Origin: Halomonas ventosae
GTDB taxonomy: Bacteria > Pseudomonadota > Gammaproteobacteria > Pseudomonadales > Halomonadaceae
Direction: 5' to 3'
Assembly (NCBI RefSeq): GCF_004361885.1
Contig: NZ_SNWH01000004.1
Coordinates: 62,001 to 126,000 of the forward strand
DNA: 64,000 nt
Part shown: positions 8,321-18,720 of the stretch, piece after piece
How the letters are laid out: each line of letters starts with the position of its first letter
Numbering within the stretch: position 1 is the stretch's first letter
The notes under the pieces: generated by a model
Database searches by the model: none
What the model was told of the DNA's origin: nothing
What the model saw: the letters and a program-made list of their open reading frames with translations, nothing else
Translations under genes and position numbers: made by a program

Positions 8321-9280
8321 TCAAGGGCTCAAGCCGGCGGCAGCCGGACCCGAGTTGCCGAGCCAGAGCAGGTAGCCGGCATAGGCGATGACCAATAGCG
8401 CCCCCGGCAGGCGGCCCAGCTGGCCATGACGGTTCCACAGTAGCAGCGCACCCAGCGCCAGGGTCAGCACCAGCATCACCGGATAGTCGCGGCCGGCCGC
8501 GGCTGAATCCGTGATACCCGGGGCCAGCAGCGCCGGTACCGGCAGCACGGTCAGCATGTTGAAAAGGTTGGAGCCGATGACGTTGCCGATGGCCAGATCA
8601 TGGTGGCGCTTGAGGGCGCTGGCCAGGCAGGCGGCAAGTTCCGGCAGGCTGGTACCGATGGCCACTACCGTTAGCCCGATCACCAGTTCGCTGACGCCCA
8701 GCCCCCTGGCCAGCTCGCTGGCCCCCCACACCAGCGCGCGTGAGCTGGCCACCATGATCGCCAGGGTACCGACCAGCCAGGCCAGGGCCCGGCTCAGCGG
8801 CATTTCGGGAATTTCCCCGATGCTTTCGCCATCGGGGCTATCGGCGCGGAACAGCCACCACAGGCTGAACGCCAATAGCACCAGTAGCAGTATGCCATCG
8901 AGACGGTCGAGGTGGCTGTTGGCCAGCGCGTAGCCGGCCAATCCCGTGGCGCCGAGCAGTAGCGGCAGCTCGCGGCGCACGATAGAGAAGCGTACTGGGA
9001 TCGGCACCGCTAGGGCGGTGATTCCCAGCACCAGGGCGATGTTGGCGATATTGGAGCCCAGCGCATTGCCGATGGCGAGGTTGGGTGCGCCATCCAGCGA
9101 AGCCATCACCGAGACCACGATTTCCGGTGCCGAGGTGCCCAGCGAAACGACAGTCATGCCGACCAGCAGGGTGCTCATGCCGGCGCGCCAGGCGGTGGCC
9201 GCTGCCACGCCGACGAAGCGCTCGGCACTCCATAGCAGACCGATGAAGCCGAGCAGGATGATCAGCAGGGGAAGCAGCAT
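8321..9280 (-). CDS. yrbG: Calcium/sodium antiporter of the CaCA family (YrbG-like)
   Basis: A 319-residue membrane protein with about ten helices and the two alpha-repeats of the CaCA exchangers: GTSAPEIVVSV with ALGSNIANI in the N-half and GTSLPELAACL with VIGSNLFNM in the C-half. The family exchanges Ca2+ for Na+ or H+ across the inner membrane; the cation specificity here is not shown by the sequence. The ATG at 9280 starts the first helix. It is the first gene of the minus-strand kds-lpt run and is divergent from mlaF. Confidence 0.9.
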   Translation of the reverse strand: MLLPLLIILLGFIGLLWSAERFVGVAAATAWRAGMSTLLVGMTVVSLGTSAPEIVVSVMASLDGAPNLAIGNALGSNIANIALVLGITALAVPIPVRFSIVRRELPLLLGATGLAGYALANSHLDRLDGILLLVLLAFSLWWLFRADSPDGESIGEIPEMPLSRALAWLVGTLAIMVASSRALVWGASELARGLGVSELVIGLTVVAIGTSLPELAACLASALKRHHDLAIGNVIGSNLFNMLTVLPVPALLAPGITDSAAAGRDYPVMLVLTLALGALLLWNRHGQLGRLPGALLVIAYAGYLLWLGNSGPAAAGLSP

Positions 9281-9470
9281 CTCAGAATCCGCATAGCTGG
9301 TGAGTGGGAGGCGCACATTGAACATGCCGAACACCAGGGGTGCAAGGCGCCAAGCCGTTTGCGGCTGACCGTCGCGAGGGGGAGCGACGATCAGTTCCAT
9401 GCAGGATGCTGGCATTGAAGGCTATGGTCAGGATACGATGTTCGACAATATTTCCAAGGATGATGAAGCG
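9281..9470. promoter_or_regulatory. Divergent control region between yrbG and mlaF with two adjacent hairpins
   Basis: This 190-bp gap must hold promoters for both the yrbG-kds-lpt and the mla operons. I see no strong -35/-10 pair. Two perfect short dyads lie side by side: AGCCG-TTTG-CGGCT (9353-9366) and CGTCGC-N8-GCGACG (9370-9389). They may be operators or RNA structures. Confidence 0.4.
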
Positions 9471-10283
9471 ATGACGGACTCCGCCTTCGTGGAAGTGGAG
9501 AGCGTGCATTTCTCGCGCGGCGAGATGGAGATATTTCGCGGCGTCGACCTGACCATCCCGCGCGGTCGGATCACCGCCATCATGGGGCCCAGTGGTACCG
9601 GCAAGACCACCCTGCTCAAGATGATCGGCGGCCAGTTGACCCCCGACGCGGGGCATGTGCGCATCGATGGTCAGGATGTTCATGCGCTGTCACGCAAGGC
9701 ACTGTTCGTGCTGCGCCGGCGCATGGGGATGCTGTTTCAGAGTGGCGCTCTGTTCTCCGATCTCGATGTCTACGAGAACGTAGCCTTCCCGCTGCGGGTG
9801 CATACCGACCTGCCCGAGGTCATGATCCGCGACGTGGTGCTGATGAAACTTCAGGCCGTCGGGCTGCGCGGTGCCCGGGAGCTGAAGCCTTCGGAGCTCT
9901 CCGGCGGCATGGCCCGTCGGGTGGCATTGGCGCGCGCCATCGCCCTGGACCCTGAGTTGATTCTCTATGACGAACCGTTCGCCGGGCAGGACCCCATCTC
10001 CATGGGCGTGCTGATACAGCTGATCAAGCGCCTCAACGAGGCCCTCGGGCTGACGGCGGTGATCGTGTCCCACGATATCAAGGAGACGCTGTCCATTGCT
10101 GATTATGTCTACGTGATCGCCGATGGCCAGGTGATGGCCCATGGCACGCCGGCGAGCCTCGATACCGACCGCGACCCCCGGGTCAGCCAGTTCATGCATG
10201 GCGAGCCCGACGGACCAGTGCCCTTTCACTATCCCGCGATGGACTTCCATGCCGATATTCTGGGCAGCGGAGGGCCACGATGA
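9471..10283 (+). CDS. mlaF: Phospholipid ABC transporter ATPase MlaF
   Basis: A 270-residue ABC ATPase with Walker A GPSGTGKT (residues 39-46), an [14 protein letters not shown] signature and [13 protein letters not shown] as Walker B. It drives the MlaFEDB inner-membrane complex that moves phospholipids between the outer and inner membrane and keeps the outer leaflet asymmetric. The ATG at 9471 is chosen because AAGGA lies ten bases upstream and the length matches E. coli MlaF (269 aa). Its stop overlaps the mlaE start by four bases. Confidence 0.96.
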   Translation: MTDSAFVEVESVHFSRGEMEIFRGVDLTIPRGRITAIMGPSGTGKTTLLKMIGGQLTPDAGHVRIDGQDVHALSRKALFVLRRRMGMLFQSGALFSDLDVYENVAFPLRVHTDLPEVMIRDVVLMKLQAVGLRGARELKPSELSGGMARRVALARAIALDPELILYDEPFAGQDPISMGVLIQLIKRLNEALGLTAVIVSHDIKETLSIADYVYVIADGQVMAHGTPASLDTDRDPRVSQFMHGEPDGPVPFHYPAMDFHADILGSGGPR

Positions 10284-11062
10284 TCGAACGCATCCGTCAC
10301 CTCGGCCAGCAAGGCTGCGCTCTGCTGGAAGCGCTGGGTCGGGCCGGGATATTCCTCGGTCAGTCGGCGCTGGGAGTGCCGTCCCGGGAGGGCTTCCACC
10401 TCTGGCTGCGCCAGATGCACTTCGTCGGCGTGATGTCGCTGGCCATCGTGCTGGTCTCGGGGCTGTTCATCGGCATGGTGCTGGCCCTGCAGGGCTATAC
10501 CATCCTGGTCGACTTCGGGGCCGAGCAGGCGCTGGGGCAGATGGTGGCCCTGTCGCTGCTACGCGAGTTGGGACCAGTGGTGTCAGCACTGCTGTTCGCC
10601 GGCCGCGCCGGCTCTGCCCTGACCGCCGAGATCGGCCTGATGAAGGCCACTGAGCAGCTGACCAGCATGGAAATGATTGGCGTCGACCCCCTGCGGCGCG
10701 TGGTGGCGCCGCGACTCTGGGCCGGTTTCGTGGCGCTGCCGTTGCTGACCATCGGCTTCAGCGTGGTGGGCGTGTGGGGTGGCCAGCTGGTCGGAGTCGA
10801 ATGGCTCGGCGTCTTTGAGGGCTCCTACTGGAGCAACATGCAGTCCAGCGTCGCGTTCGTGGCCGATGTGGGCAACGGCCTGATCAAGAGCCTGGTGTTC
10901 GCGCTGGTGGTGACCTGGATTGCGGTGTTCCAGGGTTATGACCTGATTCCCACCTCGGAAGGCATCTCGCGTGCCACCACCCGGACGGTGGTCTATTCCT
11001 CGCTGGCGGTGCTGGGCCTGGATTTCGTGCTCACCGCCTTGATGTTCGGAGAGCTTTCCTGA
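10280..11062 (+). CDS. mlaE: Phospholipid ABC transporter permease MlaE
   Basis: A 260-residue MlaE/DUF140-family permease with five or six membrane helices and the conserved stretch [20 protein letters not shown] followed by [10 protein letters not shown]. It forms the membrane dimer that MlaF powers and MlaD caps. Its last codons (LMFGELS) are part of a 12-nt sequence that recurs just after the stop and provides the mlaD ribosome binding site. Confidence 0.96.
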   Translation: MIERIRHLGQQGCALLEALGRAGIFLGQSALGVPSREGFHLWLRQMHFVGVMSLAIVLVSGLFIGMVLALQGYTILVDFGAEQALGQMVALSLLRELGPVVSALLFAGRAGSALTAEIGLMKATEQLTSMEMIGVDPLRRVVAPRLWAGFVALPLLTIGFSVVGVWGGQLVGVEWLGVFEGSYWSNMQSSVAFVADVGNGLIKSLVFALVVTWIAVFQGYDLIPTSEGISRATTRTVVYSSLAVLGLDFVLTALMFGELS

Positions 11063-11081
11063 TGTTCGGAGCAAACGAATG
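11040..11081 (+). other. Direct repeat and six-codon coupling ORF between mlaE and mlaD
   Basis: TGATGTTCGGAG occurs at 11040-11051 and again at 11060-11071. In the second copy the mlaE stop overlaps an ATG (11062) that opens a six-codon frame, MFGANE, whose TGA overlaps the mlaD ATG at 11079. The same copy supplies the CGGAG element for mlaD. The layout suggests stop-start coupling; whether the peptide is made is unknown. Confidence 0.4.
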
Positions 11082-11543
11082 AAGCGCAGCAAGACGATGG
11101 AGTTAGGGGTCGGCCTGTTCATGCTGGCTGGCATTGTGGGCCTGGTGTTCCTGGGGCTCAGGGTTAGTGGCCTGAGCCTAAGCCTGCCCAGCGATACCTT
11201 CCAGCTGGAAGCCAATTTCGCCAATATCGGTAGCCTCAAGCCAGGGTCACGGGTGGCCCTGGCGGGCGTCACCGTGGGGCGGGTCGAGAGCATCGAGCTC
11301 GATACCGAGTGGTATGATGCACGGGTGTTGATGGAACTCGATGGGCAGCTTGAAGGCCAGCTGCCTCAGGACAGTACCGCTGCCATCCTCACCTCGGGCC
11401 TGCTGGGAGAGCAATATATCGGGCTCTCGGTGGGTGGGGCACCAGAGACCCTCGCCGATGGTGATACCCTGCGCGATACCCAGTCAGCCATAGTTCTGGA
11501 AGAGCTGATCCAGAAGTTTGTGTCCAGTATGATCAAGGAGTGA
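11079..11543 (+). CDS. mlaD: Phospholipid-binding MCE-domain protein MlaD
   Basis: A 154-residue protein with one N-terminal membrane helix (LGVGLFMLAGIVGLVFLGL) and one MCE domain with the conserved segment GSLKPGSRVALAGVTVGRVE. MlaD forms a hexameric ring on MlaE in the periplasm that binds phospholipid and docks MlaC. CGGAG stands about eight bases before the ATG. The C-terminus ends in a short helix (LEELIQKFVSSMIKE). Confidence 0.95.
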   Translation: MKRSKTMELGVGLFMLAGIVGLVFLGLRVSGLSLSLPSDTFQLEANFANIGSLKPGSRVALAGVTVGRVESIELDTEWYDARVLMELDGQLEGQLPQDSTAAILTSGLLGEQYIGLSVGGAPETLADGDTLRDTQSAIVLEELIQKFVSSMIKE

Positions 11544-11548
11544 ACGTG

Positions 11549-12199
11549 ATGAAGATGATAAACCTTCGCGCGCTGTTTGCCGGGCTGTGCCTGCTGCTGA
11601 TGGCATTGCCATCGCTGGCGGCCCAGCCCGAGCAGACCCCCGAGCAGATGATCCGCGACAGCATCACCGAGCTGATGAAACAGATCGAGGGGCGAGAGGC
11701 CTATTTCAGCAACCATCTCGACGAGCTCAAGGCGATCATCGATGACAGCCTCGAGAACGTGGCCGACTTTCGTTACATCGGCGCCAGTGTGATGGGGCGC
11801 TATTTCAGTAACGCCACACCGCAACAGCGGTCGCGCTTCGTCGATACCTTCCGCAAGACACTGATCGATACCTACGCCAAGGGCCTGCTCTCCTTCGACT
11901 ACCGCGAGATTCGGGTGCTCGATAACCAGCAGGCCTCACGCTACAAGGATCAAGCGAGCGTGGACATGGAAGTGGTGGCCATGGACGGGACCGTCTATCC
12001 CGTCAGCTATTCGCTGCGCCTGGACGACGGCCAGTGGAAGGTGGTCAACGTGATCGTCAATGGTATCAACCTGGGACTGACCTTCCGTAACCAGTTCGAC
12101 CAGGCGATGCGCGAACAGAATCGCGACTACGATGCGGTCATCAACAACTGGGCGCCCGAGATTGCCGCTGAAGAGCTGGAACAGGGTAGCAACGCATGA
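11549..12199 (+). CDS. mlaC: Periplasmic phospholipid shuttle protein MlaC
   Basis: A 216-residue secreted protein with a signal peptide (LRALFAGLCLLLMALPSLAA, cleavage near residue 24) and the MlaC/Ttg2D domain with ASVMGRYFSNATPQQRSRF. It carries phospholipid between MlaA-porin in the outer membrane and MlaFEDB. The ATG at 11549 is preferred because AAGGAG ends eight bases upstream; a GTG at 11540 overlapping mlaD is in frame but lacks a ribosome site. It overlaps mlaB by four bases. Confidence 0.95.
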   Translation: MKMINLRALFAGLCLLLMALPSLAAQPEQTPEQMIRDSITELMKQIEGREAYFSNHLDELKAIIDDSLENVADFRYIGASVMGRYFSNATPQQRSRFVDTFRKTLIDTYAKGLLSFDYREIRVLDNQQASRYKDQASVDMEVVAMDGTVYPVSYSLRLDDGQWKVVNVIVNGINLGLTFRNQFDQAMREQNRDYDAVINNWAPEIAAEELEQGSNA

Positions 12200-12534
12200 G
12201 CGTGTTGCTACAACAGCGCGGCGCCGGCCTGGAGGCCGATGGTTGCCGACTGGCGGCAACCGGTGAGGTCGGTTTTGAAGGTGCCGCCGCGATGGCTGAG
12301 GCCGGCAGTGAATGGCTAGCCGCTCGTCCTTCCGGCAGCCAGGTGATCTTCGATCTGAGCGGGGTCGATCGGGTCAGCAGCGCGGCGCTCAGCGTACTGC
12401 TGGAGTGGATACGCCAGGCTCGTGATAGCCACATCGAGGTCACCACCGTGCGGCTTTCCGTTCCCCTCCAACGGCTGACCCGGGTCGCGGAACTGGATAC
12501 CCTGCTGCCGCCCGCCGAACAGGCTGCCGCCTGA
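12196..12534 (+). CDS. mlaB: STAS-domain protein MlaB
   Basis: A 112-residue cytosolic STAS-domain protein with the motif FDLSGVDRVSSAALSVLLEW around the conserved Ser that regulates MlaF in the Mla transporter. It is coupled to mlaC by an ATGA overlap. It is the last mla gene, and a 129-nt gap follows before ibaG. Confidence 0.9.
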   Translation: MSVLLQQRGAGLEADGCRLAATGEVGFEGAAAMAEAGSEWLAARPSGSQVIFDLSGVDRVSSAALSVLLEWIRQARDSHIEVTTVRLSVPLQRLTRVAELDTLLPPAEQAAA

Positions 12535-12663
12535 CGCGCCCCCTCCCCATCGCCAAGAGCGGTGCTTTTCTTTACCATGCTGTGCTACTAGATCTCCGCT
12601 GACGGCGACCACCTGTGGCCGTCGGAGGAGTGGCCCACGACGAATCACAGGAGTGCCGGTGTC

Positions 12664-14194
<1,531 letters not shown>

Positions 14195-14214
14195 GTCGAC
14201 CAACAGGCGAGACC

Positions 14215-14877
14215 ATGAGCAAGCAACTGATCCTGGCCCTCTCCAAGGGCCGCATTCTCGACGAGACCCTGCCGCTGCTGGCCGATGCCGGCATCACCCC
14301 GGCCGAGGAGCTGGGCAAGAGCCGCAAGCTGCTGTTCGAGACCAACCTGCCGGATGTCAAGCTGGTGGTGATCCGGGCCACGGACGTGCCGACCTACGTG
14401 CAGCTCGGCGCGGCGGATCTCGGCGTGGCCGGCAAGGACGTGCTGCTCGAGCACGGCGTCGAGGGCCTCTACGAGCCCCTCGACCTGGAGATCGCCCGCT
14501 GCCGGCTGATGACCGCCGGCATCACCGGCGCCGAGCCGGCCCGGGCGCGCCGGCGGGTGGCCACCAAGTTCGTCAACGTGGCGCGCCGCTACTACGCCGA
14601 GCAGGGGATCCAGGCCGAGGTGATCAAGCTTTACGGTGCCATGGAACTGGCGCCGCTGATGAACCTGGCCGACGAGATCGTCGATATCGTCGATACCGGC
14701 AACACCCTGCGGGCCAACGGCATGGAGCCCCGCGAACTGATCGCCCCGATCAGCACCCGGCTGGTGGTCAACAAGGCGGCCATGACCATGAAGCACGACC
14801 GCCTGAAACCGCTCATCGCCCGCCTGCGCGAGGCGGTGTTGGCGCGGCGCGATAGTCTCGCGGTGTCGGTCCCATAG
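14215..14877 (+). CDS. hisG: ATP phosphoribosyltransferase catalytic subunit (short HisG)
   Basis: A 220-residue short-form HisG that catalyses the first step of histidine synthesis, joining ATP and PRPP. The motifs [16 protein letters not shown] and [10 protein letters not shown] (PRPP binding) are present. The C-terminal regulatory domain of long HisG is absent, so activity is expected to need the HisRS-like partner HisZ, which is not in this window. It follows murA by 20 nt and precedes hisD; no his attenuator leader is visible. Confidence 0.97.
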   Translation: MSKQLILALSKGRILDETLPLLADAGITPAEELGKSRKLLFETNLPDVKLVVIRATDVPTYVQLGAADLGVAGKDVLLEHGVEGLYEPLDLEIARCRLMTAGITGAEPARARRRVATKFVNVARRYYAEQGIQAEVIKLYGAMELAPLMNLADEIVDIVDTGNTLRANGMEPRELIAPISTRLVVNKAAMTMKHDRLKPLIARLREAVLARRDSLAVSVP

Positions 14878-14956
14878 CCACGCCGGCCTTGCCCGCGGCT
14901 CCACGCCGCGGCAGTCTCACAGACAACGAGCCCCGTTTCGAGAGGAAGCCACTGCC

Positions 14957-16279
14957 ATGAGCCAATCCCCCATTGATGGCGTCGACATCGCGCGGCTGTC
15001 GACCTCACAGGCCGACTTCGATCGCCGCCTGGCCGACCTGCTGGCCTGGGAGGGGGTCTCCGATGCCGAGCTCCAGCAGCGCGTCGACGAAATACTGGCC
15101 GCCGTGAAGTGCCGGGGTGATGCCGCGTTGGTCGAGTACTCGAACCGCTTTGACCGGCTCAAAGTCGCCTCCATGGCCGAGTTGACCCTGAGCGAGGGGC
15201 GACTGCGCCAGGCCTTCGAGGGGTTGCCAGCGGAGCAGCGCGAGGCGCTGTCGAGCGCCGCCGAGCGCATCCGTGCCTATCACGAGCGCCAGAAGCCTGA
15301 ATCCTGGCACTACACTGAGGCCGACGGCAGCGTGCTGGGCCAGCAGGTCACTCCCCTGGACCGTGCGGGCATCTACGTGCCGGGCGGCAAGGCGGCTTAT
15401 CCCTCATCGGTGTTGATGAACGCCATTCCCGCCCATGTGGCCGGCGTGCGCGAGATCGTCATGGTGGTACCGACCCCCGATGGCATCCTCAACGAGCTGG
15501 TGCTGGCCGCTGCCTACCTCGCCGGTGTTGACCACGTCTTCACCATCGGCGGCGCCCAGGCGGTGGCGGCCCTGGCCTTCGGCACCGAGACGGTGCCGCG
15601 GGTGGATAAGGTGGTCGGCCCGGGCAATATCTATGTGGCCACCGCCAAGCGGGCGGTGTTCGGCCAGGTGGGCATCGACATGATCGCCGGCCCCTCGGAG
15701 ATCTTGGTGGTCTCGGACGGCGGCACCGACCCGGATTGGCTGGCCATGGACCTCTTCTCCCAGGCCGAGCATGACGAGGATGCCCAGGCGCTGCTGGTGA
15801 GCTGGGATCTCGATCACCTGCAAGCGGTGGCGGCTTCGATGGCACGGCTGCTGCCGACCCTGGAGCGCGCTCCCATCGTGCGTAAGTCGCTGGCTCGCCG
15901 TGGTGCGCTGATCCATTGCCGGGATCGCGACGAGGCGCTGGCGCTGATCAATCGCATCGCCCCGGAGCACCTAGAGCTCTCGGTGGCCAACCCTGAGGGT
16001 TGGCTCCCTGGCGTGCGCCATGCCGGGGCGATCTTCATGGGTCGCTATACCGCCGAGGCACTGGGCGATTACTGCGCCGGCCCCAATCATGTTTTGCCCA
16101 CCTCGGGAACGGCGCGTTTCTCCTCACCACTGGGGGTCTACGATTTCCAGAAGCGCTCATCGATCATCCACTGCTCGGCCGAGGGCGCCGAGGCGCTCGG
16201 CAAGATCGCCTCCACGCTTGCCCGGGGCGAGTCGCTCACCGCCCACGCCCGTTCGGCCGAGTATCGCCTCAAGGTATGA
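14957..16279 (+). CDS. hisD: Histidinol dehydrogenase
   Basis: A 440-residue zinc enzyme that oxidises L-histidinol to L-histidine in two NAD-dependent steps. It has [33 protein letters not shown] with zinc and catalytic residues, and APEHLE. It is 79 nt downstream of hisG with AGAGG before the ATG. It converges on algW with a 91-nt gap that shows no clear terminator. Confidence 0.97.
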   Translation: MSQSPIDGVDIARLSTSQADFDRRLADLLAWEGVSDAELQQRVDEILAAVKCRGDAALVEYSNRFDRLKVASMAELTLSEGRLRQAFEGLPAEQREALSSAAERIRAYHERQKPESWHYTEADGSVLGQQVTPLDRAGIYVPGGKAAYPSSVLMNAIPAHVAGVREIVMVVPTPDGILNELVLAAAYLAGVDHVFTIGGAQAVAALAFGTETVPRVDKVVGPGNIYVATAKRAVFGQVGIDMIAGPSEILVVSDGGTDPDWLAMDLFSQAEHDEDAQALLVSWDLDHLQAVAASMARLLPTLERAPIVRKSLARRGALIHCRDRDEALALINRIAPEHLELSVANPEGWLPGVRHAGAIFMGRYTAEALGDYCAGPNHVLPTSGTARFSSPLGVYDFQKRSSIIHCSAEGAEALGKIASTLARGESLTAHARSAEYRLKV

Positions 16280-16370
16280 TCCCGAGGCATGAGCCGAAGC
16301 CGAATTGCTGATAGCAGAGGACCCTACCGCGACTGGCAGGCCCCTGTTGGTGTCTCGTCCTGGGTTGGCG

Positions 16371-17585
16371 TTACGGCGGCTCGGGGCGGTTTGTCTGGGG
16401 GGTTGGGCGTTCGCCGAGTGTTATGGTGATCTCGTGTCGCTCGCCGCCGCGCACCACCGTTAGCGGCAGTCGGGTACCCGGCGCCAATGCGGCAATATCG
16501 CTCATCGTGCGTCGCGGATCGAGCACCGGCTGGCCGTCGACCTTCAGCAGCACGTCGCCAGGCTGCAGGCCGGCGCGATCGGCAGGCCCGTCCGGCACCA
16601 CGCCGGCGATGATCACCCCGGCGGGTGTCTGTAGGCCGAAAGAGGCGGCGAGATCCTGGCTGAGCTCCTGCGCCTCGATACCCATCCAGCCGCGGATGAC
16701 GCGCCCTTGGGTGATCAGTTCCTCGAGGATGTTGCGCGCCAGGTTGGCGGGGATAGCGAAGCCGATGCCCTGGGAGCCGCCGGATCGCGAGAAGATCGCG
16801 GTGTTGATGCCGACCAGAGCGCCTTCGGCGTTGACCAGCGCGCCGCCGGAATTGCCGGGATTGATGGCGGCATCGGTCTGGATGAAGTCCTCGTAGGCAT
16901 TGAGTCCCAGGTGGCTGCGCCCGGTGGCGCTGATGATGCCCATGGTGACCGTCTGGCCGACGCCGAAAGGGTTGCCGATGGCCAAGGCGACGTCGCCCAC
17001 CGCGACGCGGGTGGTGTCGGACAGTTCCATGACCGGCAGCGCGTCCAGGTCGATGCGCAGCACGGCGAGGTCGCTCTCGGGATCGGTGCCTATCACCTCC
17101 GCCAGTGTCTCGCGGCCGTCGCGCAGGGCGACCTGGATCTGGTCGGCGCCGCGGATCACGTGATGGTTGGTCAGCACGTAGCCCTCGCTGCTGACGATGA
17201 CCCCGGAGCCGAGGCTGGAGAGCATGCGCTGGCGGCCGGGAAGCTCGTCACCGAAGAATTGGCGGAAGAAAGGGTCCGACATCAAGGGGTGCGAGTCGCG
17301 CTCGACCACCCGGCTGGAGTAGACATTGACCACGGCCGGCGCGGCGCGATCCACCGCCTGGGCATAACTGACCGGCCCCTGGCCGCGGTTGAGCGGCTCG
17401 GCCTGAAGCAGCTCCGGGGCCTCACGAGGCTGCTGCTCTTCGCCGGCTTGCCGTGCTGCCTGGCCAGGGGTGGCTGTCAGCGTGGCTGACTGACCGATCA
17501 GCTGGGGGAAGGCATTGAGCAGCACGATGGCCGCCAGCACACCGATGAGGATGGGCCAGAGGTAGGGGAGCAGGGTGCGTCGCAT
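16371..17585 (-). CDS. algW: Periplasmic trypsin-like protease of the DegS/AlgW type with one PDZ domain
   Basis: A 404-residue S1C protease anchored by an N-terminal membrane helix (residues 8-30). The catalytic triad is His142 (LTNHHVI), Asp172 (SDLAVLRI) and Ser246 (PGNSGGAL). One C-terminal PDZ domain (GVIIAGVVPDGPADRAGLQPGD) separates it from DegP/MucD, which have two. DegS/AlgW senses misfolded porin C-termini and cleaves the anti-sigma factor (RseA/MucA), releasing the envelope-stress sigma factor. ATG at 17585 is the likely start; it is divergent from ybgI. Confidence 0.9.
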   Translation of the reverse strand: MRRTLLPYLWPILIGVLAAIVLLNAFPQLIGQSATLTATPGQAARQAGEEQQPREAPELLQAEPLNRGQGPVSYAQAVDRAAPAVVNVYSSRVVERDSHPLMSDPFFRQFFGDELPGRQRMLSSLGSGVIVSSEGYVLTNHHVIRGADQIQVALRDGRETLAEVIGTDPESDLAVLRIDLDALPVMELSDTTRVAVGDVALAIGNPFGVGQTVTMGIISATGRSHLGLNAYEDFIQTDAAINPGNSGGALVNAEGALVGINTAIFSRSGGSQGIGFAIPANLARNILEELITQGRVIRGWMGIEAQELSQDLAASFGLQTPAGVIIAGVVPDGPADRAGLQPGDVLLKVDGQPVLDPRRTMSDIAALAPGTRLPLTVVRGGERHEITITLGERPTPQTNRPEPP

Positions 17586-17685
17586 GCGGTGAGAGTCCTC
17601 ATGGGGGCTGGCTCGCGGGCGATCCTCCCGCTGGTTACACTGGGCGGATGGTAACATTGCCAATCCGTTTGCGTCTGGAGGCTAC

Positions 17686-18447
17686 ATGGCGAATCGAGAC
17701 GACCTGGTTGCGGCATGCAACCGACTACTGGAACCCGAGCGCTTTAGGGACTATACCGTGAACGGCCTGCAGGTGGCCGGTAGCGAGCACGTCACGCGGG
17801 TCATGAGCGGGGTAACCGCCTGCCAAGCCCTGCTCGACGAGGCAGTGGCCTGGCAGGCCGACCTAGTGCTGGTCCATCACGGCTACTTTTGGAAAAACGA
17901 GCCGGTCACCATCACGGGTATCAAGCGCCGGCGCCTGGCGACGCTGCTGGCTCACGATATCAACCTGCTGGCCTATCACCTGCCGCTCGACGCCCATGCC
18001 GAGCTCGGCAACAACGCCGAACTCGGCAGGCGGCTGGGTTTTGCCGTCACTGGCTGCGCCGATGGCGAACTCGGCGAAGGCTTGTTGTGGCTGGGCGAAC
18101 CGCGTGCCGGCCTGAGCCCGGCGGGCCTGGCCCGGGAAATTGCCGCGAGCCTGGGTCGCGAGCCATGGTTGATCGAGGCGCCGAAAGGCGGCGAGATACG
18201 CCGTGTCGCCTGGTGCAGCGGTGGCGCCCAGGACATGATCGCCGCTGCCCGGGAAGCTGGTGCCGACGCCTTCATCTCCGGCGAGATTGCCGAACGCACC
18301 ACCCATCTGGCGCGCGAAATGGGCATCCACTACCTGGCGGCGGGTCATCATGCCACCGAGCGCTACGGCGTCCAGGCCCTGGGCGAATGGTTGGCCAGGG
18401 GCTTCACTATCGAACACCGCTTCGTCGATATCGACAACCCCGCCTGA
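17686..18447 (+). CDS. ybgI: Nif3-like dinuclear metal-centre protein (YbgI family)
   Basis: A 253-residue Nif3/YbgI protein with the metal-binding LVLVHHGYFW near the N-terminus, LPLDAHAELGNN, and the C-terminal GHHATERYGVQALGEWL. The family forms ring-shaped hexamers with two metal ions per active site; it has been linked to GTP cyclohydrolase-like chemistry, but its cellular role is not settled. GGAGG stands before the ATG, and it is divergent from algW across 100 nt. Confidence 0.92.
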   Translation: MANRDDLVAACNRLLEPERFRDYTVNGLQVAGSEHVTRVMSGVTACQALLDEAVAWQADLVLVHHGYFWKNEPVTITGIKRRRLATLLAHDINLLAYHLPLDAHAELGNNAELGRRLGFAVTGCADGELGEGLLWLGEPRAGLSPAGLAREIAASLGREPWLIEAPKGGEIRRVAWCSGGAQDMIAAAREAGADAFISGEIAERTTHLAREMGIHYLAAGHHATERYGVQALGEWLARGFTIEHRFVDIDNPA

Positions 18448-18720
18448 GCAATAATGTAGTCCAAGACCCCGATACCGATGCCCTTCAGCAGGCAGGCGAT
18501 GGCCAGCAGCCAGTTGATGTTGCTCTCGTCCACGTGATGCGTTCTTCCCGGGGCGCTGTGTGACCAGTCTCTTGGCGTGTTGGCTCTCTATTTTAGGCAA
18601 GAGGCAGTGCGATAGGCGATGGGCTGCGCGCGGTCAGCGCGATGGGGGCGATGCCAACCGGCCAGGGGAGGCGTACAATGATGTGCTCGAATGTATCGGA
18701 TACAGGCCCCGCGCAATCCC
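18448..18720. other. Intergenic region between ybgI and zapE
   Basis: No convincing gene is seen in these 273 nt. A TACAAT (18674-18679) could be the -10 element for zapE, without a clear -35. On the minus strand a 57-codon frame from GTG at 18533 reads through a hydrophobic stretch (WLLAIACLLKGIGIGVLDYI) and then into the antisense of ybgI; it may be a gene remnant or chance. Confidence 0.3.
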
